From Acidobacteriaceae bacterium (GTDB lineage Bacteria; Acidobacteriota; Terriglobia; Terriglobales; Acidobacteriaceae), in contig PMHV01000059.1 in assembly GCA_003156805.1 (NCBI GenBank), positions 254,896-318,895 on the forward strand: DNA of 64,000 nt, given 5' to 3'. Below the pieces are notes generated by a model, which was not told the origin of the DNA, searched no databases, and saw only the letters and a program-made list of their open reading frames with translations. This document shows, piece after piece, positions 56,556-64,000 of this stretch (position 1 is its first letter; each line of letters begins with the position of its first letter). The position numbers and the translations under genes are program-made.

Positions 56556-58223
56556 CTAACGTGCGTCGTCTTCGAGCGCGACGCGGAAAACATAGGCGTA
56601 CTTGCCGGGAGCCTGCGCCGGCAGTTGAATGCGCAGGCCGTCGGGCTGCTGCTGGAATTGCAGATTCGCCCCAGAAGCCAGCAACACAACAGATTCAACC
56701 TTCTTGCTTGCGTCCGTACCTGATCCAAGAGAATGGATGACTGCTTCTCCGCTGGCCGGCCAGGCGAGTTCAATGGCGTAAAGCGCATTGTCCTTGGTCG
56801 TGAAACGGAAATCATTCGCAGTGTAAGAGGCAGTCTCTGTGTCATGGAAGGAGCCGGCTGCCACTTTGGTCGGGCCCTCGCCATAGGTTTTCCAGGAATG
56901 CGTGCCGTAGATCGCTTCGCCATTCACCTTTAGCCACGACCCGACATCGCGCAGAACCTGCTGAACCTCATCGGGAATAGTTCCGTCGGAGCGCGGGCCG
57001 ATATTCAACAGGAGATTGCCATTCTTGCTGACGATATCCACGAGCTGCTGAATCACGAACTGCGGCGACTTGAAAGTGTCGTTCTGAATATAGCCCCACG
57101 ATTTGTTGCTGACCGAAGTATCGGTCTGCCAGTAGAGCGGGCGAATGTCGCCGAGTTGGCCGCGTTCGATATCCAGGACGGCGGAATGCTCCTGCATGGC
57201 GAAGTCTTTGTAATTGATGACACTGGCGTGATCGCCGTACTTGAGCGATGCGTTGTAGTAGAAGGCGGCGAAACGCGTGAGGCTTGCGCGGACCGACGGC
57301 TGGCCGATCCACCAGTCGAAGTACATGATATCGGGATGATATTTCTCTACGATCTCGGAGGAGCGGGCGAGCCAGTCGTCGGTCCAGGCGGAGGAGACGT
57401 AGGTGAAATCGTTGGAGAGCGGTGTTCCGTTCTTGTTGATGAGCCAGCGATGTGCCGGCCCATAGAAGGCGGCGTATTTCGAATCATTGATGTCGGAGGG
57501 GATACTGCGGCCAACCTCAAGAAAAAAGTCGTGCTCCACGCGATGCGATGAAGTCCCAAAGTGCAGACCTTCGGCTCGCACGGCCTTGGCCAATTCGCCA
57601 ATCACGTCGCGGCGCGGGCCCATCTTCGCGGCCGTCCAGTCGCTCAGGCTGCTGTCGTACATGGCAAAACCGTCGTGGTGTTCGGCCACCGGCACCACAT
57701 ACTTTGCGCCCGCGTCCTTGAAGAGCCGCGCCCACGCCGCAGGATCAAAGCGTTCGGCCTTGAACATGGGGATGAAATCCTTATAGCCGAACTTATCTTG
57801 CGTGCCGTAAGTGGCGATGTGGTGCTTGTACTCGTCGGAACCCGCCCGATACATATCCCGCGGATACCATTCGCTGCCGAAGGCAGGAACGGAATAGACG
57901 CCCCAGTGAATGAAGATTCCAAACTTGGCGTCCTTGTACCACTCGGGAATCTCATATTTCTGCAGCGATTCCCAATCCGGACGGAACGGGCCCTCATGGG
58001 CGACGCGATCGACTTCTTTCAGGATGGCATCGCGAGGAGCATCATACTTCGCGCTGGCCTTCTGCCATGCCTGGTCGATCAGGGCAGGATCTTCGGCGAC
58101 TGTGGGAGCAGTCGGCGAGGTTGCGGTCTGCGCATTCATCGTAGACGGCAGCACAGCAAATGTTCCGGCAACCAGAACTGCGAGCGTGAGTCTGCGAATG
58201 AGCTTGGCAACTAGTAAGAGCAT
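56556..58223 (-). CDS. alpha-L-fucosidase (GH29)
   Basis: A 555-residue exported GH29 glycosidase releasing L-fucose from glycans. The N-terminus MLLLVAKLIRRLTLAVLVAG is a signal peptide ending near MNAQTA. Catalytic-barrel landmarks: YKDAKFGIFIHWGVYSVPAF, GSEWYPRDMYRAG and KYVVPVAEHHDGFAMYDSSL; the nucleophile Asp is in DIMYFDWWIGQP near residue 302. The acid/base residue is variable in this family and cannot be placed. A C-terminal beta domain (residues ~450-555) follows. The fucose permease gene lies 77 bases upstream on the same strand, forming a small fucose-utilisation unit. Confidence 0.94.
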   Translation of the reverse strand: MLLLVAKLIRRLTLAVLVAGTFAVLPSTMNAQTATSPTAPTVAEDPALIDQAWQKASAKYDAPRDAILKEVDRVAHEGPFRPDWESLQKYEIPEWYKDAKFGIFIHWGVYSVPAFGSEWYPRDMYRAGSDEYKHHIATYGTQDKFGYKDFIPMFKAERFDPAAWARLFKDAGAKYVVPVAEHHDGFAMYDSSLSDWTAAKMGPRRDVIGELAKAVRAEGLHFGTSSHRVEHDFFLEVGRSIPSDINDSKYAAFYGPAHRWLINKNGTPLSNDFTYVSSAWTDDWLARSSEIVEKYHPDIMYFDWWIGQPSVRASLTRFAAFYYNASLKYGDHASVINYKDFAMQEHSAVLDIERGQLGDIRPLYWQTDTSVSNKSWGYIQNDTFKSPQFVIQQLVDIVSKNGNLLLNIGPRSDGTIPDEVQQVLRDVGSWLKVNGEAIYGTHSWKTYGEGPTKVAAGSFHDTETASYTANDFRFTTKDNALYAIELAWPASGEAVIHSLGSGTDASKKVESVVLLASGANLQFQQQPDGLRIQLPAQAPGKYAYVFRVALEDDAR

Positions 58224-58300
58224 AGGCTATGTCCTTTCTTTAAATAAGTGATTGAACAGCAAGCTGCGGACTGCTGACCTAGCCCGCGCTTGAGCAGAGT

Positions 58301-59623
58301 TCACATTGCCTCCTTCGGAAGTCCGGCCTTGGCGCCGCCAAACGCATAGGCAGCAACGAACACATACGCCGCCAGCGGAACAAGATAGGCCAGCGCGATG
58401 CTGTGGTAGGCCTCGGCAATCAGTCCCATCAGCGGCGTCAATAAAGCCCCGCCAACGATGGACATCACAAGTAACGAACCGCCGATCTTTGTGTTTGGCC
58501 CAAGCCGCTTCAGACCGAGCGCGAAGATGGTGGGAAACATCAGAGACATGAAAAAGCTGGTGAGAAACATGGCCCACAATCCGACCCAGCCCGGCAGCAA
58601 CACGCCGACAGCGACCAGCACAATGTTTACTACCGCGTAGATGCCCAGCAATTTGTTCGGCGCGATGAACCGCATCAGGTAAGCCGACGAAAATCGGCCG
58701 ACTCCAAAAGCCGCCAGAGTGCCGGTCAGGAAATAACCGGCGACTTTTTCAGGTTGGTGCGTGGAGTCCTGGACGTACTGGATGAAGTAGCTCCAGGTGC
58801 CTACTTGGGCGCCCACATACATGAACTGGGCGACAATGGCCAGCAGAAAGTGCGGATACTGCAGCAAATCCCGGAAATGCCCGTGGTTTTCTGCGCCGGC
58901 TTCGTGTTCGCTCCGAATGGTGGGGAATTTCGTTCGCCATATCAGCACCGCCCAGAGCACGGCAACCACTCCCAGCACGAGATAGGGTTTGATTACGCGC
59001 AGCGTCTCCGAGCGCAGATACGCGTCATAGAGGTGTTGAGACCGAAGCGAACCAATCTGCTGGGGAGTCAACTCCACTCCGGAAAAGATGAAGACCGTTC
59101 CGATCAGGACACCACTAATCGAGCCTAGTGGATTGAATGCCTGGGAGAAGTTCAGACGTCTTTCCGAACTCTCCGGGTCACCCAATTGCGCAATGAAAGG
59201 GTTTGACGCAGTCTCAAGAAACGAGAGCCCACTGGCAATCACGAAGAGAGCAAACAGAAAAAATCCATACCGTCCCACGATTGCAGCCGGCCAAAACAAG
59301 AATGTTCCCAAGCCAAAAAGCAGCAACCCGATCACAAAACCAGCCTTGTAGCCGAGCTTGCGCATAAGTAGAGCCGCAGGCATCGCCAGCAAGAAGTAGC
59401 CCATGTAGAAAGAGAACTGCACCAGTCCCGCCTGCGGCCGGTTGATTGCGAAAGACTTCATGAACTGGCGGATCAGCACGTCATTCAGGTTGTTTGGCAC
59501 GCCCCATAAGAAGAACAGCGCCGTAACCAAAAAAAAGGGGACGAGATGTCCTGCGGGGAAAAGCGGCCGTGGTTCCCGGCTGGCTGCGATTGCTGATGAA
59601 CTTACAGTCTTCGACATTTGCAT
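58301..59623 (-). CDS. fucP: L-fucose/proton symporter (FucP-type MFS)
   Basis: A 440-residue sugar permease with twelve helices. Strong FucP-like text: FFLVTALFFLWGVPNNLNDV, LIRQFMKSFAINRPQAGLVQ, FSFYMGYFLLAMPAALLMRK and FLETASNPFIAQLGDPESSE with RLNFSQAFNPLG. Known members import L-fucose, galactose or glucose with protons; the neighbouring alpha-L-fucosidase supports L-fucose. ATG at 59623. No cytoplasmic fucose isomerase or kinase genes appear in the window, so the sugar must be catabolised by genes elsewhere. Confidence 0.92.
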   Translation of the reverse strand: MQMSKTVSSSAIAASREPRPLFPAGHLVPFFLVTALFFLWGVPNNLNDVLIRQFMKSFAINRPQAGLVQFSFYMGYFLLAMPAALLMRKLGYKAGFVIGLLLFGLGTFLFWPAAIVGRYGFFLFALFVIASGLSFLETASNPFIAQLGDPESSERRLNFSQAFNPLGSISGVLIGTVFIFSGVELTPQQIGSLRSQHLYDAYLRSETLRVIKPYLVLGVVAVLWAVLIWRTKFPTIRSEHEAGAENHGHFRDLLQYPHFLLAIVAQFMYVGAQVGTWSYFIQYVQDSTHQPEKVAGYFLTGTLAAFGVGRFSSAYLMRFIAPNKLLGIYAVVNIVLVAVGVLLPGWVGLWAMFLTSFFMSLMFPTIFALGLKRLGPNTKIGGSLLVMSIVGGALLTPLMGLIAEAYHSIALAYLVPLAAYVFVAAYAFGGAKAGLPKEAM

Positions 59624-59768
59624 GGTAGCCGTGTGCGACTGGCTGCGATCATTTCACATGACAGGAGATGACAGTAGCAGAAGATACCACCGGGGAGGGG
59701 TCGGACCTGAATTTCGCGACGTGTCGATGCGGTCAGGTATTAATATGCTGAGGACCACGCATTGCGCC

Positions 59769-61337
59769 ATGGCAGAAAACATGAATTCCAAAATCGCCTG
59801 GAGCTATCACAATGCCACCAAGCACTCCTACGCCAGCATCCGCACCAATCCACACTTCCTGGATTTTGCCAACCAGCCATTGCCCTTCAAGATTTATGCC
59901 GGGCTTCAGCCATCGCGCTTGCCCGGCGAAATGCGGCAAACCGGAGTGGCTGCTCTTTCTGCTATCTCCGAGAGCATCCCCGCCCAGAACAGAGCGGCGC
60001 CCGATCTAGCAAAGGTTGCCCAACTGCTCTATCTTTCAGCCGGCATCACGCGACAACGGAAGTACCCTGGCGGCGAGATATTCTTTCGCGCCGCAGCCTG
60101 CACTGGTGCGCTCTATGAAGTGGAGTTGTATCTGGTGTGCGGCGAACTTGCCGACTTGCAGGCCGGCGTCTATCATTTCGCGCCGGCCGAGTTCGGCCTG
60201 CGCAGGCTGCGCTCTGGAGACTATCGCGGCGTACTGCTTGAGGCCGCTGGGGGTGAGTCTGCCGTCGCGCACGCTCCGCTGACCATCGTCTGCACCTGTA
60301 CTTACTGGCGCAATGCCTGGAAGTACCAGGCCCGCACCTATCGCCATTTCGGCTGGGACAACGGCACTCTGCTGGCTAACTTGTTGGCCGTTGCCGCCGC
60401 GTTGGCGCTGCCAGCCAAGGTGGTGTGCGGCTTTGTCGACGCCACGGTGAACCGCCTGCTGGATGTCGACTCCCAGCGCGAGGTGGCGTTCTCCATGGCG
60501 GCTCTGGGCTACGTTTCCGAGCTTTCCTCGCAACCTGCGCCGCAATCTCCAGCGGAAATCTCCGCGCTTGCTCTTGAGACGGTTCCGCTTTCGCGCCTCG
60601 AGATTGACTATCCCATCATGCGCGAAATGCAGGCCGCGTCTTCGCTGCATTCGGCCGAGGAAGTTGCGACCTGGCGCGGTCGCGCCGTTTCCAGCGGCTT
60701 TCCGCCGCTGGCCAGCATTCCGCCACCTAAAGGAGCAATCGTTCCGCTCCAGGTTTTGTCGGACGCAGAAATACCTCGCGATACCATTGAACAAGTCATT
60801 CTTCGGCGCGGTTCCAGCCGCAAGTTTGCCCGCACTCCGATCAGCCTGGCACAGCTCTCCACCATGCTGAACCGAGCGACCCAAGGCATCAACGCTGATT
60901 TTCTCGGTCCGCTAGGATCTCAGCTCAATCAACTCTACGTGATCGTCCATGCCGTGGAAGGACTCGATTCGGGAACGTACGTTTTCCACCGCGACCGGGG
61001 ACTGCTCGAGTGTTTGAGGCGAGGGGATTTCCGAGCCCAGGCTGGTCATCTCGGGCTGGATCAGGAGCTGTCGGCCGACGCCGCCGTGGACATCTTTTTC
61101 CTGGCGGACTTGCGGCCGATTTTCGAGCGGTTTGGCAATCGCGGGTATCGCGCCGTGCAATTGGAAGCTGGCATCCTCGGCGGCAAGCTGTATCTTGCCG
61201 CCTATGCCCAGCGAATAGGAGCAACCGGCCTCACGTTTTACGATGACGACGTGACCCAGTTCTTCTCACCCCACGCAGAAGGCAAAAGCGCCATTTTCCT
61301 GGTGGCGGCGGGCAACAGCATCAAACAAGAAACTTAG
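59769..61337 (+). CDS. SagB-type tandem nitroreductase-like dehydrogenase
   Basis: A 522-residue flavoprotein with two nitroreductase-type halves, as in SagB-like dehydrogenases. ATG at 59769 (MAENMNSKIAWSYHNATKHS). First half, residues ~40-265: LYLSAGITRQRKYPGGEIFF, RAAACTGALYEVELYLVCGE and GWDNGTLLANLLAVAAALAL. Second half, residues ~320-520: ILRRGSSRKFARTPISLAQL, SQLNQLYVIVHAVEGLDSGT, YVFHRDRGLLECLRRGDFRA and YRAVQLEAGILGGKLYLAAY. SagB enzymes oxidise azolines made on peptides; relatives without a YcaO partner have unknown substrates. It converges on the ThiF-like gene 43 bases away. Confidence 0.88.
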   Translation: MAENMNSKIAWSYHNATKHSYASIRTNPHFLDFANQPLPFKIYAGLQPSRLPGEMRQTGVAALSAISESIPAQNRAAPDLAKVAQLLYLSAGITRQRKYPGGEIFFRAAACTGALYEVELYLVCGELADLQAGVYHFAPAEFGLRRLRSGDYRGVLLEAAGGESAVAHAPLTIVCTCTYWRNAWKYQARTYRHFGWDNGTLLANLLAVAAALALPAKVVCGFVDATVNRLLDVDSQREVAFSMAALGYVSELSSQPAPQSPAEISALALETVPLSRLEIDYPIMREMQAASSLHSAEEVATWRGRAVSSGFPPLASIPPPKGAIVPLQVLSDAEIPRDTIEQVILRRGSSRKFARTPISLAQLSTMLNRATQGINADFLGPLGSQLNQLYVIVHAVEGLDSGTYVFHRDRGLLECLRRGDFRAQAGHLGLDQELSADAAVDIFFLADLRPIFERFGNRGYRAVQLEAGILGGKLYLAAYAQRIGATGLTFYDDDVTQFFSPHAEGKSAIFLVAAGNSIKQET

Positions 61338-61380
61338 CGGCCGCACTTTATGCGAACCGCTGCGATCACAGGTCTCGTTT

Positions 61381-62436
61381 TCAGCTGCCGACATATCGCG
61401 CATACAGACTTCGCGCCACGGCGACGTCGGTGGTTCCCTTGATGATGGCGCGGCCGTCGGGAAACAACGTCATCTCGTAAGGCTCGCGCCAGAACTTCAA
61501 TACGAATGTATTGTGCCGGACGGTGCCGTGCGCCGCCAGGCGCTGCTTCATTTCGGCAAAATCAATGGGGCGCTGGCGCTCATGAATCTGCACCGAATTT
61601 CGGCCACACAGCGTGATATGAGGCCGCTGTTCTCCGGCGAGGTGGATGAACTCCCGCTTGGCGCAAGTCCGGCACTCGGACCGCGGCTGCGCCGCAGCAA
61701 TCTCCGCGTGTTCATTGGTCCAGACATCAAACGAAAGGAGCGTGCGGCGCAAATGAGGTGCATCCACACCTTCCACCAGCAGCTTAATCGCCTCGGTCGC
61801 AGCGATCGACGCTATCAGGTTCACCGCTGAGTTCAGTATCCCCGACGTGTCGCAGGTCTCCACCATGCCCGCCGGCGAACTGGGAAAGATGCACGACAGG
61901 CAGGCTGTCTTGCCGGGAACGACATTCAAGGTCACGCCATAACTGCCGACTGCAGCCGCGTAAACCCAGGGATGAGAAGACTTCACGGCAAAGTCATTGA
62001 TCAAATAGCGCGTCTCAAAATTGTCTGTTCCATCGAGAATTACATCCACTCCTTCAAGTAGCGCTTCAATATTACCAGGCACTACATCCTCCACCCGAGA
62101 GTCGACGAAAATCTCCGAATTGAATGCGGAAATCTTACGCGCAGCGGCGATCGCCTTGGGCAAAGACTCTGCGGCATCATTCTCGCCGAACAGCGACTGG
62201 CGTTGCAGATTGCTGGGCTCGACATAATCGCGGTCAATGATCCGAAGCAGGCCCACGCCCGCACGCGCCAATAGGGACGCAAGCGCCGATCCGGTTGCGC
62301 CGCAACCCACAATGGCCACCCGCCCGGCGGAGAGCTGTCGCTGACCCTCGATGCCAATTCCACGAAACAGAACCTGCCGGGAGTATCGCTCCGCGATTTG
62401 TCCGTTCTCCGCTTCCCGCCTCAAGGAGGTCACCAA
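61381..62436 (-). CDS. ThiF/MoeB-type E1-like adenylyltransferase
   Basis: A 351-residue E1-superfamily enzyme that would adenylate the C-terminus of a ubiquitin-like sulfur carrier. ERYSRQVLFRGIGIEGQRQL is the family start; ATP-binding region VAIVGCGATGSALASLLARA then IIDRDYVEPSNLQRQSLFGE. The zinc Cys pairs are CLSC (in GKTACLSCIFPSS) and CRTC (in RSECRTCAKREF); the catalytic Cys lies in ETCDTSGILN. A C-terminal extension of ~75 residues (NSVQIHERQRPIDFAEMKQR and onwards) resembles tails in other bacterial MoeB-like proteins. No MoaD/ThiS-like carrier is seen nearby. Confidence 0.92.
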   Translation of the reverse strand: MVTSLRREAENGQIAERYSRQVLFRGIGIEGQRQLSAGRVAIVGCGATGSALASLLARAGVGLLRIIDRDYVEPSNLQRQSLFGENDAAESLPKAIAAARKISAFNSEIFVDSRVEDVVPGNIEALLEGVDVILDGTDNFETRYLINDFAVKSSHPWVYAAAVGSYGVTLNVVPGKTACLSCIFPSSPAGMVETCDTSGILNSAVNLIASIAATEAIKLLVEGVDAPHLRRTLLSFDVWTNEHAEIAAAQPRSECRTCAKREFIHLAGEQRPHITLCGRNSVQIHERQRPIDFAEMKQRLAAHGTVRHNTFVLKFWREPYEMTLFPDGRAIIKGTTDVAVARSLYARYVGS

Positions 62437-62661
62437 TCCGCACGCGCAAAACCTTTATTATAAGTGTCTGGATCGTCTGCGGTCGTATTAGAGAGGGGTC
62501 GCGTGCTAAATCGACCCGTTTCTGAAGAGCCTCAGCCAACGTCAGGGATACGGCCGGTGCTGGGTGTTTGGTGCCAGGTCCCGACTGCTGAGAATTAAGA
62601 TGCGGACAACGCGGCCCTTGCGCATTTCATCGAATCAAAGCGCCGGTCCCAAGGACATCGT
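62437..62661 (+). other. intergenic stretch before the BamA-like gene
   Basis: About 225 bases between divergent genes. AAGGAC stands a few bases before the proposed TTG start of the next gene at 62662. No terminator or clear promoter is seen. Confidence 0.4.
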
Positions 62662-64000
62662 TTGCTGAGACGGTACGCGTGTTTTTCAGTCTTCATGATT
62701 TCGGCGGCCACTTCGGCGGCTTATGCTGCACTGCCCGCGCTCGTTTCAGCGCAGGCGTCGGCTCAGCAAGCACAGCCTGACCAAGCCCCTTCCGCGGTAA
62801 CTGCCATGGCGGCGTACGTAGGTCGCACCGTTCGATCGATTGAGCTTCCCAATGTAGCGGATGACGACCGCGACCACTTGCTGCAGTTGCTGCCGCAGAA
62901 GGCAGGCCAGCCCCTGGACCGCGATCAGGTTCGCGAAAGCATCCGCTTGCTGTACGCCACCGGGCGCTTCGCAGACATCCAGGCGGAGGCCGCACCCTCA
63001 GGATCGGGTGTGCTGCTTAGCTTTACGACCTCACCCAATTTCTTTGTGGGCGATGTGGAAGTCGAAGGCGCACCGAACCGTCCGAACGCCAATCAAGTGG
63101 TAAACGCTTCCAAGTTCCAACTCGGCGAACTGTATGCGCTCGACAAGTTAAGCCGCGCGACCGAGAATATTCGCCAGCTCATGCAGGAAAACGGCTACTA
63201 TCGCGCGCGGGTCACCGCCGAAACCACTTTCAATCCCGCCACTCAGCAAGTGAAACTCATCATCCATGTTACGCCTGGCGAACCCGCGCATGTGGGCCAG
63301 GTGAAAGCCACCGGCGATCCCGGATTCTCCGATGCCCAAGTGCAAGACATTGCCCGGATGCACCCCGGAGCGCGAGTAACAGCCGCACGGGTCACAAACT
63401 CGCTGCAGCACTTGCGAAAGCGATTTCAGAAACAACAGCGCGTGCTGGCTGTGGTCTCCATCGCGGAGCAGCATTACCGCGCAGAATCCAACGCTGTCGA
63501 TTACACCTTCCAGTTGCAGCGCGGACCTTTGGTGGTCGTCTATGCAGTAGGGTTCCGCATCGGCCGCGGAGTGATGAAAAAGGAGGTGCCTGTCTACGAG
63601 GAAAATGCAGTCGACGATGACCTGCTGAACGAGGGCAAGCGCAACCTGCTGAACTATCTTCAGACGCGCGGTTATTTCGATGCCAAGGTCGACATTCAAA
63701 AGGAAACTGAACCCGACGCGCTGCGCGTTATCTACCACATTGATCCCGGTCCTCTCCACAAACTGGAACTGATCGAGATCAAGGGCAACAAATATTTCCC
63801 CACCCTTATGCTGCGCAGCCGCTTACAGATTCAGGCTGCCGGAAGATTTGCCCATGGCAGCTACAGTGCGGCCTTCTTGAAGAGCGACGTGGACGGCATT
63901 GAGGCCCTCTACCGATCGAACGGATTCCGCCAGGTACAGATCCAAACCAAGGTCGACGACAATTATCGCGGCGTCGAGAACCATCTGGCTGTTCACTTGC
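62662..64000 (+). CDS. BamA/TamA-like outer-membrane protein with POTRA domains, N-terminal part
   Basis: A protein of the Omp85 group running off the right edge (about 446 visible residues). I choose the TTG at 62662 because it gives a signal peptide with Arg-Arg (LLRRYACFSVFMISAATSAA) and AAGGAC precedes it; the ATG at 62695 would lack the charged start. Successive POTRA-like units follow: residues ~50-130 (RTVRSIELPNVADDDRDHLL), ~130-210 (FFVGDVEVEGAPNRPNANQV), then ~210-300, and a later one from ~370 (LHKLELIEIKGNKYFPTLML). The beta-barrel is outside the window. It would insert or secrete outer-membrane proteins, or be a TamA relative. Confidence 0.85.
   Translation, partial: MLRRYACFSVFMISAATSAAYAALPALVSAQASAQQAQPDQAPSAVTAMAAYVGRTVRSIELPNVADDDRDHLLQLLPQKAGQPLDRDQVRESIRLLYATGRFADIQAEAAPSGSGVLLSFTTSPNFFVGDVEVEGAPNRPNANQVVNASKFQLGELYALDKLSRATENIRQLMQENGYYRARVTAETTFNPATQQVKLIIHVTPGEPAHVGQVKATGDPGFSDAQVQDIARMHPGARVTAARVTNSLQHLRKRFQKQQRVLAVVSIAEQHYRAESNAVDYTFQLQRGPLVVVYAVGFRIGRGVMKKEVPVYEENAVDDDLLNEGKRNLLNYLQTRGYFDAKVDIQKETEPDALRVIYHIDPGPLHKLELIEIKGNKYFPTLMLRSRLQIQAAGRFAHGSYSAAFLKSDVDGIEALYRSNGFRQVQIQTKVDDNYRGVENHLAVHL

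Noticed and set aside
1..64000. Prophage, defence island or biosynthetic cluster
   Set aside because: No phage structural genes, restriction-modification, Cas or multi-gene synthases were found; the only mobile traces are the recombinase remnant, the leader repeat and the palindromic repeats.

Overview
The window looks like a chromosomal segment of an acidobacterium (Acidobacteriota, Koribacter/Terriglobales-like). This is inferred from the moderately high GC, the mix of housekeeping and secreted proteins, several small lineage-typical proteins (a C-x2-C GKEF protein, a zinc-finger-like CQH...C...CFFH protein, a DUF1844 protein) and abundant GTCATCC...GGATC palindromic repeats. No taxonomic search was possible. 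I see no rRNA, CRISPR array or intact prophage.

Layout. 1-3530 (+): tail of an M28 peptidase, TerC, aroB and ubiE/menG. 3597-5935 (-): an epimerase coupled to a periplasmic PPIase. 6215-9432 (+): a CDF metal transporter, a small membrane protein, OsmC and a DMT exporter. 9440-13087 (-): three membrane proteins. 13288-19282: a PstS-like protein, ribF, a metallo-beta-lactamase-fold hydrolase, a DUF1844 protein, ygfZ and an isopropylmalate/isocitrate-type dehydrogenase. 19283-26550 is repeat-rich and holds a GAF-ANTAR regulator, inositol-phosphate synthase, a VapBC-like pair, a Tat-exported aminotransferase and the zinc-finger-like protein behind a repeated leader. 26551-30422: an M48 protease, nuoB without its usual partners and an MDR oxidoreductase. 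30728-35319 (+): a run of XdhC, MobA-like, HAD, IscU-like, BtuF-like, GAF and MutT genes. 35420-45771: an NRAMP-family transporter, lspA, secreted proteins, a TlpA-type protein, a lytic transglycosylase and a GAF protein. 46054-48202: an ECF sigma/anti-sigma pair and a secreted protein. 48354-52677: a frameshifted transglutaminase gene, then an ABC exporter operon with a thioredoxin-like gene inside it. 52743-54417: an isochorismatase-family gene and tRNA-Gln with a decayed recombinase at its 3' side. 54418-64000: multicopper oxidase, alpha-L-fucosidase plus fucose permease, a SagB-type double nitroreductase facing a ThiF-like E1 enzyme, and the start of a BamA/POTRA protein.

Most striking: (1) a roughly 257-bp degenerate leader present twice (25210-25466 and 41759-42016), once in front of the zinc-finger-like gene and once alone; (2) five copies of a palindromic repeat with conserved flanks and unrelated, often perfect, hairpin cores; (3) a transglutaminase gene carrying two single-base losses, both in homopolymer runs; (4) a serine-recombinase-like fossil abutting tRNA-Gln; (5) an NRAMP homologue whose DPGN and MPH metal motifs are changed to DAGG and APW.
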